NCBI GenBank assembly: GCA_000499405.2
Contig: HG738137.1
Location: forward strand, 18,498,581 to 18,562,580
DNA from: Onchocerca volvulus
Lineage: Eukaryota; Nematoda; Chromadorea; Rhabditida; Onchocercidae
DNA length: 64,000 nucleotides
Reading direction: 5' to 3'
Below, one piece after another: positions 12,556-34,022 of this stretch. A program made the translations under genes and the position numbers. The stretch's first letter is position 1. Each line of letters opens with the position of its first letter. The notes beneath the pieces are model-generated. The model searched no databases, was not told the DNA's origin, and worked only from the letters and a program-made list of their open reading frames with translations.

Positions 12556-15377
12556 TATTTGCGTAAGCATTTATATTTACATGTGCGCATACATATCATG
12601 AGCATATTCCCCGACCTTTATAAAAGTTGCTTTCAAGTTTTTTTTTTATTCAGTAAATTCTTTCCCAAGAGAAATTTTCGCTTGCTACCACACAAGGGAC
12701 TTCATTTGATATATTATTCAATCTATTATGCTAATTCTGGAATTTATTACATGGCTAATACTAGTGGTTTCAGTTTAAATTCCCTTTAATTTAATGTAAC
12801 TTCATCAGTTTATGCATTCGATTTGTGTCCATTTGGATAGACAGATAGACAGAACTGAAATCCTGCAACTAATTTCAGGTTGGTTTAGCGCATTTTTTTA
12901 GTTTAAAATAGCAAAAGTTAAAAAAAAATTACTGTACAAAATTTGTGGAAGAGTCTGCTGATAAATTAATCGCTTATTTCGTATATTAGCATCATGATAA
13001 TGATAAGTAGCTAGGATGGAAATTTAATGAAAACTAGTACATGAAATTAAGAATAATCATGAAAAGTTTCTATATGTTTCGATTAATTTCTAAAAATTAA
13101 CTAACATCATTTGATCATAAAATTGTTAATAAGGTTGCCCTTTGGAACCGTCGTTTAAAAGCTATAGCCATATTGCCTTTCCCATCCATTCGTTTCTTCT
13201 CTTTGCTGCTCCAATATTTTTTTGCATCCTCAAATCGAAATCATTCTTTTTTCTTATAATATATTCCATTAAATAGAAATTCTCTTCATCTCCATTTCCG
13301 CTTGATATAATTTTTCAATCTTCAAGCTTAAACTGAAACATTATTGAATTTAATCGATTTCATATTTGCTCGCTTCAATCCATGTTCAATATTTTTTGGA
13401 GTTGCTGAAATGAATTCTATAAAAGTTAAGTGAATCAAAGATTTCAACAATCCTCTGTTTGTGATATAAGATTCCATAATATCGCATGATTAACAAACAG
13501 CCACTGATGACGCTAGTTTTATTTTTATCTAGCTTAGTTCGCTTGAATATTTTTGCTGCTTATTTGGAGTCTGAGGAGGACACATATGACATGATATACT
13601 CTGCTACTGTCATTAGCAAATTTCAATAAAATGTGAAAATTAGGAAAGAAAAAAGAGTTTTTTCGTTGAACCTGTCTTCAGCTGTATATAAAATTGATAT
13701 GTTTAACTGCAATTCAAAAGCATACATATAAAATGAAAGTTATATCAATGATTGGCGATAAAAGGAGAAGGCTAGGCCACCTGGCAAATAGGGTATACCT
13801 AATCGAACATCTGCTACTCAAGCCTATTTTTAATATCGGAATGCTAGCTGTCAATTACAAAGGCTGTCAAAAAGAAAGATGTATAAATGTGTGTATACAT
13901 ATATATGTATGAAATATTACACTTCACTTCCTCACTGACAACAAATTTCATGGCCCAGTAATGACAGCCCAGGATACCAGATGTGTCTCTAGTTTTCCAT
14001 CTTCATAATTCTCTAATTTTAGAACTTTTATCCAGACGAATCTGTCCCAGTTCAATTAAAATCATCGTTTGTTAAATGAGCCTAATCTTCATCGTTTTTC
14101 GATTATTCATGATTAATTATATGAATTAATTTCATCAATAGATAGGAGCATTTCTTTATCTCAAGATCTAGTGAAATGAATTATTTCAATGGTAGCTGAT
14201 ACGAAAAATCTCTGGACATAAATAGCAACTTGAAAATTTTTTTTTTTTTGAAAAAATTCTTGAGCTTTTCTTGTTCGTTCTTCTCTCAATTTAAATATCT
14301 ATACATTAGTCATTCTATGATTTTTTTTTTTTTAACCATTAGAAAGTTTAGAATTTTGAATTTAAAATACAATCATCTTTGCCTTGAATGCATCTGGTCA
14401 CAAGCTACTCCTGGCCTTTTAGAATCAACGTGAGAAGCAGATGTAACCACCTTTTCAATGTCTGACATTTGGATCATCTAGTAAGTAAATCCTTTGAAGG
14501 CTATCTGAAAACCATAAATTCTTGATTTGTTGGAGTATTTGTTGCATTCACTATCATATGCATGCACAATTTTTTTTTTCTATTTGTCAATCATTCTCTT
14601 AGTTTTCTTAGTGAAACGAAATAGTAAGCGAAAAATTTATGTCCAAGTTCTAAAAAGTGCGAAAAAACGAATTTTCAATTATCCACTTCTAAAAAAGTGA
14701 TTTTCCTACTGGGAAATGTAAGAGGAAATGAAATAGGCACGCTGAAAAAAGGATTTGCTCCTTCTACAACACAGAGATTTAAAAGATTTTCTCAAAAAAG
14801 GAAATTGTGTGTTGCTAATGCCGGAAGATTAAAACATGGAAAAAAGGAGAAAAAACGATAAAATTGTTGATTATTACATACATGACAGAATTTATTGATG
14901 AAAACACAACTATTACAAATAAATAGCCAAGTAGTGACCATGTTAAGTGCTATCATTTTTTATCAAAGAAGAGTTTCATTAGACTAAAAAAAACCTTGTA
15001 TTGCAGACCAGTCATACGATAAAGCATGGTTAGTTGTTTATTGACTTTATGAAGAATTAATGATATAAAAAGATAACAGGGAAAATGATTTATCAGCATG
15101 AAAGAGTAAAATCCTCCTTTATATATATGGAAAGAATGGAAGACTTACATATTTTTTTTTCAGTGAAATATTGGATACTGAAAGCAAATAAGCAATACAT
15201 GCGCTAGCGATCCACTGAAGAGATGAATAGAATCTATTATGTCATCTATTCCATGATTAATTCAAAGTTGTCATCAATTCATTCCCATTCGTTCTATACC
15301 GAACTGGTAGATTAATATCTTCTGAAATTTTACTAAAATTTGACCTGGAAATAAAAGTGTTCTAGAATTATTGCTAG
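9101..15377. other. Intergenic AT-rich region between divergent genes
   Basis: About 6.3 kb between the PNUTS start (minus) and the channel gene (plus). The open frames here are short, lack canonical splice context and have no recognisable motif. It contains poly-T tracts (the longest near 12,282-12,300), a (TA)n microsatellite and nothing I can identify as a gene, tRNA or mobile element. Promoters for both flanking genes presumably lie here, but none is evident. Confidence 0.6.
12525..12552. repeat. (TA)14 microsatellite
   Basis: An uninterrupted TA dinucleotide run of 28 bases in intergenic DNA. Confidence 0.95.
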
Positions 15378-23612
<8,235 letters not shown>

Positions 23613-23982
23613 ATTTGTTATTTGTCACAATTCACATTTTTCCATGGAGAAAAAATTTCTGACTACGAGATTAAAGAAATGTTGAAATGAAGTGATACAA
23701 CTTATTAAATAAAAATTGATGAATTCTAAGACCTTATCAGAAATAAAGTTTTCTCGCATATGCTATAATAATTCAGTAAATCAAAGAAAAAGAAAGGGAA
23801 ATGACAAAAACCCAACCAAAAGAATTACATTTCATTGTAAAAAATGGAACAAAATGAAAAAGAGTCTTACATTTCAATGCTGATCGAAAATAAATTGCAT
23901 TTATATAATAATTATGCCATTCTGTACGACTAACTATTATGTATTGAACGTGAGGAAATACAATTCATCGATATATGCGGCG

Positions 23983-23995
23983 AGGTCAGAGGTCA
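23983..23995 (+). promoter_or_regulatory. Perfect DR1 nuclear-receptor half-site pair
   Basis: Two exact AGGTCA half-sites in direct orientation with a one-base spacer (AGGTCAGAGGTCA). This is the consensus DR1 element of RXR/HNF4/COUP-type receptors. It lies in a GC-richer patch about 370 bp after the channel stop codon. Function is inferred from the motif only. Confidence 0.4.
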
Positions 23996-25650
23996 CATCG
24001 CACCTTACGCCTCTGAAATCCCCACCACCGAAACCATAACTGATTCTGCGCCGAATTGCTTCCAACAAACAAATCATCAATGCCAATATTACCGAAACAA
24101 CTAACTTGGCAGCACTCCAGAAAGGGATGAAGTGCGGCCCGTCATTTTCTTTCGAAATGAAATATTCTCTTCCCAGGGTAATTAGATTTCTAGCTTAGAT
24201 TATGGATGTAGAGTAAATATATGACAGGATTGATTAAAGGTCATTCAGGAGTCATCAATTAAGCTTTCCATACTTCATCGGGTCTATCGAAAAGTAATCT
24301 TTCTCTAATGATTTGTAACAAACAATGAACAAGAAAATGTAAAATAAAGACTTGTTTATTTTAAAAGAATATATTATATTTTCAATTAGTTATAGTAAAT
24401 AATCATCTTACCTCAGTAAATTACTACAATTAATATATTTCCAACTTATAAAGAATGATAGGCTTTACTTTACTATTACAGCAAACAATATTTGCTCCAT
24501 CATTGTAATATGTAATGTGAAACAGATGGGAAATGGTTATGCCTCTCCTAACAAAGTCATTCATCAATTAGCAACAAATGGGACGCTGCAAGAATTCGTT
24601 GCTAAGTTAAAAAAAAAAAGATTGATAAGTTTGCAGGTAATTATTAAAGATCACAGGAATGAAATGAAATGATAGGTACATTTTTTGCATTCTTTACTCT
24701 TACAAAGATTCTGTAACATTCAAAGAGCATCAAATTTTTTTATCAAACAATAAGAGAACAATTTTCATTGTAAACATTTTTCAATTTTCAAACTATAAAA
24801 GTTATGAAAGTTTTATGGTGATATAAGTTGTTGGAAACAAAAATACAGCTGAATATTGTAAGGGCTCTGCATGGTATAAATTAAATTACATATACCATCA
24901 AATCCAACGAAAAATTTGCCCATTTAAGGTATAATTAGGTTGGAGATGACAAAATTGGTGTAGATATCTTACTATTTATTTATATTCTTATTTACTTATC
25001 CTAGTTTATTTATCCTATATAATAAATGGCTAAATCAAATTCCATTTTGGCAATGCAACCTTATCAGTGATTTTAAGAAAAGGATGAAGAATTGAACTTG
25101 CGCCATTTGTTTTCATAAATAAATCAATGATGGCATAAATTAAACGGATAGTTGGAAGAAGCATAATTTGTTGAAAGTTCTTTCATTTGAATTGTCCTAC
25201 GTCTTTAATGATATATTCTACTATTTTCTAATCGAAATTTAATTATTTATTATTAATTAAAAACAAACTTTTCAAAGAAATGTTTCGATAAAATGTTTTT
25301 AATATTTAATAATTTGAAGAAGAAAGAATTAATCAATAATAATATGCCTAAATGAATCTTTCGACGATTTTTTTCAACGAGAATAGCAAAAAGAATCGAG
25401 AGTCGACACTAATGATCAGGTCTATTTGACGATTATCGAGAAGACTGCAGAATATTTTCTATTAAACAGTTATTCGAACTATTATATTGTCTCGAGATCC
25501 AAATATTTCTTTGACTGTTGTAGAATGACAGCAATTTCTTTTCTTATATTTAAAGTCTAAAAACTTGCAGAAACTTTCTATGCTTATCACTTACTTGATT
25601 TCCATCACAATTTTCTTTAAATTTATCATGACAAGAATGTGTGAATCGAA

Positions 25651-25669
25651 AGAGAGAGAGAGAGAGAGA
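25651..25669. repeat. (AG)n microsatellite
   Basis: A purine dinucleotide run of about 19 bases in intergenic DNA. Confidence 0.9.
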
Positions 25670-26099
25670 CAATATATGTAAGGATTCATTTCACTGTTAC
25701 AAATTGAACTGTTTTATAACAACTTAATCTGACCATATAGCAACTTGATTGCTAAGATCTTTCTTTCAAAATCAATAAAATTTGATCGAGAATATTTTGC
25801 AGAATTCAAAGCTTTTTTTCGATGATATAAGGAATGATAGAGCAATCGAGAAAACAAGCGCCATCTTGAGCAACTTATTTCATCATTCTTGTATTTCTTA
25901 CATTTTGTGAACAGTTTTCGACAAATTTTTGATTTAGGCAAGAAATTTTATAAGTTAAAGATACAATAATTTTAGAATAAAATTAAGAAGTATTTCTTTG
26001 ATATTCAATTAACAAAAAGTGAGAAAACTATTGAAGTATTGCCAAATTTTATGAAAACCTCATAGAATTTCAAAATAGGAAGTAATTGTAAATCGTAGC

Positions 26100-27720
26100 T
26101 CTATAAAAATAAAAATTTAAATGCTATCTGTTACTTCGCAATGAACTCCTCAAGTTTTCCACCAATTTTTTTCAAATTTTGACACAATGTGGATTTATCT
26201 AAGAAAGAAGGCAAAAAACGAAAAAAGAATTAAAATGCTTTTTGATAAAACATATAAATATAAAAGTTTTTACATTTATCACAAATCTGGAAAAGCAATT
26301 TAGATACCTATTAAAATTTGAAATTGAAATTCTTTTTTTTTTTTTAATGGAAGTCAGCCTAATTTGTTTGAAAAAAAGGCATCAATTTAATCTAAAGAAA
26401 TTTTATTGCATTAATTCTAAATATATCTTAGGATCAATCTTCTTGCTCAGTTAATCTTCACCGATTTAATTTTGATTTAACTTGATATGATGTAAATTTA
26501 ATGTTAAAATATTAACTCAAAACTTTCTTCATTTTTCCATAGATTAAATATTCAGGAACATCAACATCTAAGAAGTACTGGCAACTTGTATAATTTAATA
26601 TAATTGATACTAATTCTTTTTTTTTAAAAATTACATTCATATTATACTTTTATTTGTTTATTTTTATCTATCTATAACTTGTGCTTATAAATCGCGAATA
26701 AAGTCCCCAATCAATTGGGAATAGCATCATCGAATCAATCTACTGCTGCTTCGGACAATTGCGCTGTAAACAAAATTACGACATGACCGCTCTTTTGTCA
26801 TACATGCAATCAAATATTCCTGAGCTAACGTTTGAGCAAGAAGGCATTTATGATCAAATAATGCAAACTGTCAATAAGGGAGTTGGAGAAGTCTTCCTCT
26901 TTGGATACATCAGGAGGAACTGATAAGACATTCCTAATTAGATTGATTCTGGCAACAATTCGATCCCAAAATGGCATAGCCTTAGCTCTTGAATTGTCCG
27001 GAATAACTGCAGCATTGCTACCAGGCGGAAGAACTGCTCATTCCGCTTTGAAATTGCCATTGAGCATGCAATTCATTGAAACTCTCACATGCAACATTTC
27101 CAAAACATCCGGCACGGGAAAAGTATTGCAAAATGCTAACTTATTATTTAGGATGATGCACAATGGCACATAAAAAATCGGTCAAGGCTCTTGATCGATC
27201 GCTACAAGAATTGCATGGAAATATCAGACCATTTGGGAAAACATTAACATTGGTTCCAGGAGGTTTCAGATGAACATTATCTGTAATTCCTCGATCGACA
27301 CCAGCGCAAGAAAGAAATGATTGCCTGAAATATCCTACTTTTTGGCGACACGTAAAGACGTTAAAATTAACTACAATATGCGTATACAGCTGCAAAACAA
27401 TCGATCAGCTGAAATATTCTCAGATCAATTGTTGGAAATTGAAAACGGAAAAGTGTCGGTTGATCTGACCACAGAATTTGTAACATTAAAAGAAGAGTTG
27501 GTAAAAAAAAATACTTCCCGAAATTCAAACCAATTGTAAGAATCATGATTGGCTGACTGAACGAGCTTTACTTGCGGCCAAGAACAAAGACGTCGACGAA
27601 CTTGACGATATTAAGTTCGTCGACGTCTTTGTTCTTGGCCACAAGTACATTCAGACATTCAAAGCGAGACATACGAAGTGCTGAAATCAGCTTTAAAGAT
27701 TTACAACTCTAAAATGAAAA
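26100..27720 (+). pseudogene. Helitron relic with frame-broken Pif1-like helicase
   Basis: The 5' end at about 26,100-26,200 (TCTATAAAAATAAAAA, later TTTTCCACC and TTTGACACAATG) matches the Helitron termini at 18.0 and 49.1 kb. From about 26,820 the plus strand reads ELTFEQEGIYDQIMQTVNKG, then after a frameshift DTSGGTDKTFLIRLILATIR. This is Walker A with GGTGKT changed to GGTDKT. Next come SGITAALLPGGRTAHSALKLPL and MQFIETLTCNISK, then frameshifted helicase blocks up to LLAAKNKDVDEL at 27,570-27,603. Several stops and frameshifts show it is dead. Pif1-like helicase plus Helitron-like 5' end identifies a rolling-circle transposon; the Rep/HUH domain was not seen. Confidence 0.85.
27571..27645. 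repeat. Near-perfect 33-bp inverted repeat (fold-back) in the Helitron relic
   Basis: Left arm 27571-27603 and right arm 27613-27645 match at 32 of 33 positions around a 9-nt loop. The left arm is ordinary helicase coding sequence (AAKNKDVDEL). The right arm is its reverse complement, inserted before the coding sequence resumes as IQSETYEVLKS-like sequence. This looks like a snap-back templated insertion. Confidence 0.92.
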
Positions 27721-29860
27721 AATAATGTACCGATCGATGTTCTAATGCTAATATTCGAAGTAAGATATATTTATTTCATAGAATAATAGGTCAGTTTTGG
27801 ATAATGAAAAATTAATTATCCTAATCAATTTGCATGCTTTGCATAACTTGCAACAACTGCAATTTTTAAAGTATAACTAAGATAATCAGTCAATTTTAGA
27901 TTATGCAGTATTATAATCGCGCCAGCACCATGAACTATTCGATAGTTCTGTTTATTCTTTTTAGTCAGGTTTTGTTGCATAATCTTCCACTCTATTCTCA
28001 TGGATTCGATCTTCTTTTTGGCCAAATTTCATTAATATATTTTATCTAAATATATTAAATTTGTTCGATTATATCCCTTTTTTAATATTCTAAAGTTACC
28101 TGTCGCTTTCCCATATTGCTCATCAGTATGTGCTCGACATGTTTTGCAGAAGCGTATCTTGAAAATTAAAATTCCATTTAATAATTCAAAAAATTCAAAT
28201 TTATATCTTAACTCCTTGATATGATTTCAGAGATTTGAAATAAAATATTTCATTGTAAAATTCAAGCATAACTTAAAGAATAATTTTGGAAATGAAGAAA
28301 TTTCTGCTTTTATATCTACTGATTCTGAAAAAAACGATTAAATTAAAAGAATGGGAACATTTTTATTGTCATTAGATGTCATTTCTTAATGAAGTGTAAA
28401 TGGTTTTATTGCAGATTGAAATTTGTGATTTAGTGTCCTCAAAAGTTTCGTAAAAATCTTGCGATATTTCCTGCAAAGTCAATTATTTCCAAAGAAAGGC
28501 TATTTCAGAAAGGCAGATGGGAAAGTAATTCAGAAACACTATCGCCAAGTTGAATTAAAAAATACAATTGATTTTACAGAATCGATGGACCGGGATTCAA
28601 TTATTTGCGAAGAGATTTTCATATCTTAAAGATTTCAGACCATCCTGATAAATTAATTACAAAACTTACATATAAATCAGGCTCGAAAAAGGAAATTATT
28701 TTAAAAAAGGGATTCGCGTCGAAAAAGGAATGCATCGCAAAGAAGGAATCTATCATGAAAAGAAGGATCCTTCTTAAATCCAAGCATAAAAAATGAAGAT
28801 TCTAGTGACGATTTTATTGATACGGAAATAGTTTTATTGGAATTGTGAAAGAATGTTATCAAGAAACCAGGAACATACACAGTTATACATAATTTATTCG
28901 TATTCAATCTGAGAAAGATTGATATTTGATGACATTGCAATGACTTCGTGAAAGATTAATTTAGTATAAGACAGTTTGGCGTACCTAAGCAATGGAAGCA
29001 TGAGATAAAGAAGAAGCATCTCCTGATCTTTCTAGTTTTAACCTTAAACCTAGTTTGACCCTAAGCTAAAAAAATCAATAATTAAATTGTGCATGCATCA
29101 TTTTGTTATCATCGCTTAGTTGTTCTATCAGTAATTGTATTAATTTATATTTTGATTTCATTTTTCTAATTAATTTATTACGATATATATTCATTACAGA
29201 CATATTTGTGCTGCAAAGAAAAGTAAAGACAATAAATTTATCAAACATTTTGAAAAGAGAATATACAAATCTGAATTTTTAATTTCGAATGAATAAGCAG
29301 AAAAAGTAAGGTCACTTCATTTCAAATCATTTTTCGATGGAGTACTATTCTGTTCTCAGTACATTTGAAATAGGCTTCTAATATCTCTTATACGAATCTA
29401 TTCTATGATTATCCTCTTCAACTTTCTAATCAACTATGACATATTTGTGCATAAAACTTCGAAATATTCCAGCTGCAGCCAATATCGCGTGTCGAATAGT
29501 TGAAGCGCCCAAAAGTCATTGACTACTCACTCAGACGACTAATTCTTTTTGAAAAGCATCAAGTTATCAGGTCAATTTTAATTCCATTCGAGAATAGTGA
29601 TAAGAGTGAAGTATTTTGATTTGATTAAAGTCAGGTTTGTTAAGACATTATTTTACTTTTCATCGATCAAATTTCTTTCATCACTTTTGCCAACTGCTAT
29701 TAATTTTCCCATCATTCTCTTTTCGACTTTTTTATACTTTCTAGCGTATTTTAGCACATTTTACAGCTAATTTAAAAATATCATTTCAGTTAGTGACTGA
29801 ATGGGAAATAGCTAAGAAAGTTTATTTTCTCGAAATTCAGACTAGAAAGAATCGCCAGGA
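27721..29860. other. Mostly non-coding region with weak open frames at 28.49-28.80 kb
   Basis: Two overlapping plus-strand frames (one with GKVIQKHYRQVELKN ending near 28,636, one Lys-rich with KKECIAKKESIMKRR ending 28,796) lie beside AG acceptors. I could not join them to a credible gene. They may be exons of an unrecognised gene or relics. The rest shows no feature. Confidence 0.3.
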
Positions 29861-30709
29861 ATGATACGTCGTTGTAATGAAATAGCCAAGGAAATGATAG
29901 ATATGGATAGGATGCTTAATGCTTTAAACTTCTTTGCACGATATGAGATGGCGGAAGAATTTGTGCCAGTATTCAAGGTTGAATATTATCCATCAAATTT
30001 GCATAAATGATTCAAATGAGAAATCTTCTTATCAAGAATTCATTTATGGCATGAAAAATGTAAATTAATGGCTTTAATTAGTTCAACCTCAAAAAGTTTC
30101 ATGTTTTTGAATAATTTTTTAAATTATCTCAATACTTACTTGTTTATCATAGTAAATGCTGAAGAAAACATCATAGACAAATTGTTCATTATTATTTCGA
30201 TCGCCGAGAGAGAAAGAATATCATATTAAAAAAATTTTTGAATTCGAAATTTTAAATTATACATATCCTTCCATTAACACAATTTAATGTCTTTTTACCA
30301 TTTTTTTGTTTCGAAAAAAAGATTTTTTCTTTTATTTTCTGGTTTTTCCATTTTTTTTTCCCAAATACATTAGAACGTTTATTTCATTTCAATTTTTTAT
30401 CTTAATATTCTCTTTGTAATACTGTACGGAAAGTTCGGGTTCCTGTCAACACACTCTAAATCTTTCAGATGAAAAATTTCCTTTTTTAATTTAACCAAAG
30501 ATAACAATTCTAGGAATTCTTCGAAACTGAACTGAAGAAAAAATTTGAAGCAAAAGAAAAAAATCGTATTTCTGGGAAAAAAAGACATCACGGAGCAGTT
30601 TACTGAATCAAAAAAAGATGGCCTGACGAAAGATGAAAAGCTTGAAGAAGATGAAATGATCATAGAAGGGAGCGAAGAAATAGAAGTTAACATTGAGGAT
30701 AAAAAGTAA
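29861..30709 (+). pseudogene. Small unrecognised two-exon gene, possibly broken by a homopolymer shift
   Basis: Exon 29861-29977 starts at ATG and encodes MIRRCNEIAKEMIDMDRMLN and so on, ending in VPVFK before GT. It joins in phase with an exon opening after TTCTAG at 30514 (EFFETELKKKFEAKEKN). The frame then meets a stop at 30606. One base fewer in the A run at about 30,577-30,585 would leave the frame open in acidic, Lys/Glu-rich sequence (DITEQFTESKKDGL) to TAA at 30709. So either an assembly indel or a recent pseudogene. Helical, charged, no recognised family. As read, the product is 69 residues. Confidence 0.35.
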
Positions 30710-32483
30710 ATAATCAAAGCAAAGAAACTTATGATAAATAGTTTTCTTGATCTGGTAAAACTGCTAGAATTTTTTTGCGAAATACGTAAAAGTAACTGTG
30801 AGGAGGACGAATTTTTCTGCCCAGAATTGTCAACACTATAAATTGTTCTATTGTATGACTGATAGTTTTTAACATTTCGCCTGTTTGTGTCTTTCATTAC
30901 CGATAAAATCGACAAGATTTCTTGCAATAAATCAATTTTTTAAAATTGATTAAAATTTCATCTTTGACAGTCTGAAAAAATTTTTTATTGTTATTTTGAA
31001 CTGTTTAAAGTTATTTATTTGCATTAAACATCCCAATTTCCTTTTTAGTTTTCAAATTACTGATTTCTAAACTAATTTGAACTTCACATTTATGATTACA
31101 ATATGTTTGTTTTGTTGTCTTATCATATTTTGCAAAAATCAAATCACTGTTCTATGATTAATTTATTATTATTGATTATATGATGAAGATGACACTTTGA
31201 TATGACAGAACTTGTTACGATCACTATATTGATTATGGTTTTGATAAAATGAAATGATTTCATTTTGATAAAGTGAAAATGTCATGGGATCGTATTTCTT
31301 TCCAAAAATTAGTTATAAGAGACTGAAGTTTTCTTGTCTACAAAACTTCCAAATAGTTTGTTTCTTTTTTGCGAAAAATTTGGAAAATTTCCAAGCTTTG
31401 AGAGGTTATAAAGTTTTTCAAAAATTATGCAAGAATTCATTGAAAGCCTGGTACATCCTTTTGATTACTCTTCTAGTGCCTGCAAAAATCTTTTATTTTC
31501 TAATATAAAATATTTCTAAATTCTATGATTGTTTTCACATTTTCATTCAGAAAATTAACTCGCAAAAAAAAAGCGAATGTTATTCTAAATTTCTTATATT
31601 TTTTATTACTAATTTGAAGAATATCAGCTTGTTAATATCAATCAACTCCTATCAATTTTGTTTCTTCATAAAAATTTTTGAAGCAATAACCGTTTCAAAA
31701 ATCAGAAGATTTCGAACTTATCCTTCTACTGTTAACATTTGCTATTTTTCTACTCTTTTAATTTAATAAAAATATCAATAACATCGTCAAAGAACAAATA
31801 TCAACTGGCTCAAACATTTCAATAAAAATTTAAAAAATGATCTAAGAAAAAACGATAAACGATCAAACAAGCGAAAACATAAATGAAAATTCTGTGCTTT
31901 GTTTCTTTTGATAATATTTTGCTTTAAAGAGAAAGATGATAGCGCTAATTAAATATCAAACTAATCTATAGTTTTAATATAGAATCTAAACTAATATCGA
32001 TGCATAATCGAACGAATCCGCAAAGAAATCAGGACTCACTTTTTTTCTGAATATCGTGTTTTATTATTTGACATGTGAAATTCGAAATGAAGTTAAAAAT
32101 TTACAGAATATATTTGTTACTATAGAATTCGATTAATTTTACAGAATAGATTTCCTTTGATTTTTTTATTTTTTGGATTAGTTTCGCAGAATAAATTGCC
32201 AGAGGATTCAAAAAATCATCAGGTAATTCGATAGTCATTCCAACGTAAATGAAAAAAAAAAAAAAAATTCCATTCTAAAAATCATTTCAACATGAAAACA
32301 AAATTTTGGAATAGTGCTAGGAAATTTTTCTGACTGATTTCTAATTTGAATTGGAGTTCTTCCTGATGTGGAAACTTCACTAGGTCAACAATAGCTTTTA
32401 TTTGATTTATCCGATATTATGACTAATACCATACCTTATAATAGTGAACAATATACGATGAATATAAAAGATATTAACAAAAG
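30710..32483. other. Non-coding AT-rich DNA
   Basis: I see only short open frames without splice support and homopolymer tracts. No gene or element is recognised. Confidence 0.5.
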
Positions 32484-32905
32484 CTAAATTGTCGCTCGTG
32501 TCGATCGAAGTTGTGATCGTCCATTTACTGATGTTGAAATGTTTATTGAAGTCTTTGTGAATTGTCGAATAATCGAACTGATGCAGAGAGTTGCAGGAAA
32601 CTGTTCCTCTCGAAAACTGAATTTATAGCCCAAGAAGTGTCTCATCTCCGGAATTCGAACCTTATATATTAGTTCGTGGTCCCTCTTCCTTTCTTGATCT
32701 CCACTTTGTCGTCTCATGACTGTTTAACTTCGCTTTGCTTACCTTTTGATTGGAACTTTTGGCGCAAACATGTTTATCGTTTTGGCGGGCAGATGTTTAT
32801 CTTTTGTTAATAAATATGTTACACCTTTTGATGACAAACATGTTTATCATTTTGAGGTCCATTTCCAAGTGTCATCGCGTTTCTTGACCTCGAACTTGGG
32901 AAATT
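32484..32905 (-). repeat. LTR-like dispersed repeat, copy B
   Basis: Minus strand, same architecture as copy A at 17.4-17.8 kb: AGGTCAAGAAACGCGAT, then degenerate 22-bp units (GATAAACATGTTTGCGCC-type), then GGAGATCAAGAAAGGAAG, a TATA-like ATATATAAGG and a downstream leader. A minus frame of 77 codons across it is probably fortuitous. Divergence from copy A is clear by eye, so both are old. Confidence 0.6.
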
Positions 32906-34022
32906 GAGTTATCATTCTGAACCAGGACTAATGTTCATTCCTGACTGGGCTGTTTCACATTATCAGCCATTTATAGCCGACTACCGATCGCTTCATCTGA
33001 ATTTCTATCATTCATGTCTTGGCAGTGCTGATATTCCAAAATCAAGCTCTTCATAATATTTTCCTTCTCCGTAAATTCTGCTCCATTTATTCCTTTGCAG
33101 GTATTAAAATGCAAAAAGGCCTTCTTCCAAAACATCACTATAAAAAGAATTTAAAATAACACAGTTATGTAAAGTTAAAATTTTATTTTAAAACTTTCTT
33201 CTCAATATTCTGATAATTCATTAATTAAATATAACAAATTTAAACCCACTGTATATGATCGATTCAAAAAAAAGCTCTTTGTGAATTCTTTCATGATTCT
33301 GATAAACACTTCTTTGATAGCCGTAATATTACTAAGGAAAGCACTGATCCTATCAGTGAGCATATCGCAGACATCCAAGTTGATATTAGCTTGGAATCCA
33401 TTCAGCGACTAAAAATGACTTTTTGTTCCAACATTTGAAATTTTAGCTTTCAAATTCTGAAAAGCAAGATTTAGTAATGTTTTGATGATGCTTTAAACGA
33501 TATTATAAATTTATAAAAATTATATGGTGACATGCACCGACATCGGTCCGCGGAACATTGCGTAGGTATGAAAGAAAGACAAATAATAGTGTTGTATGGA
33601 AGAAAGGCAATTTCCCTTCCATACGCGACGTAATATTGAAAGCAATGCGTTGAAAATCAAGTAATTTAAATAATAGCTGAACTAACTTATGAATTATAGC
33701 TTTATTTATAGGAGTATTTATATTAGATCTACGCGATATAATGTTTAAGTGCGTTTTATTCTGTTTCAGTTAAACAAATTTCGTTATGTTTCCAATTCAA
33801 ATCACATCTGCGATTTTATCATGCTTATTCAGTATTGGAACTGAGAATAGAAAGTAATCTTTATTTTTTGCTATTTCCTCGTAGTTTATTTAGTTTTGAT
33901 AATCTTTATGATCTGATCTATTATCTTTTTTATTATTGTTTCTCTTCAATGAAATATTATTTTACTTCAATAAATATTATTTGCAATGTTTTCCAATTAT
34001 CTCGTGCAATTTCTTCTTCTAG
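32906..34022. other. Intergenic, with one unexplained open frame
   Basis: A plus-strand frame at about 33,270-33,440 (contains CEFFHDSDKHFFDSRNITK) is open for about 55 codons but lacks ATG and clear acceptor or donor sites. A 9-bp stem hairpin (GTATGGAAG / CTTCCATAC) lies at 33,594-33,624. Nothing else is recognised. Confidence 0.3.

Larger units (their letters stand above)
23613..26099. other. Intergenic region downstream of the channel gene
   Basis: AT-rich DNA with no convincing exon. It contains a locally GC-richer island (about 23,970-24,180), described separately, and a short (AG)n run. The open frames present have no splice context or recognisable motif. Confidence 0.5.

Noticed and set aside
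32630..32680. Possible tRNA B box (GGTTCGAATTCC on the minus strand)
   Set aside because: The flanking bases do not form a T stem or acceptor stem, and the motif lies in the repeat copy B leader.
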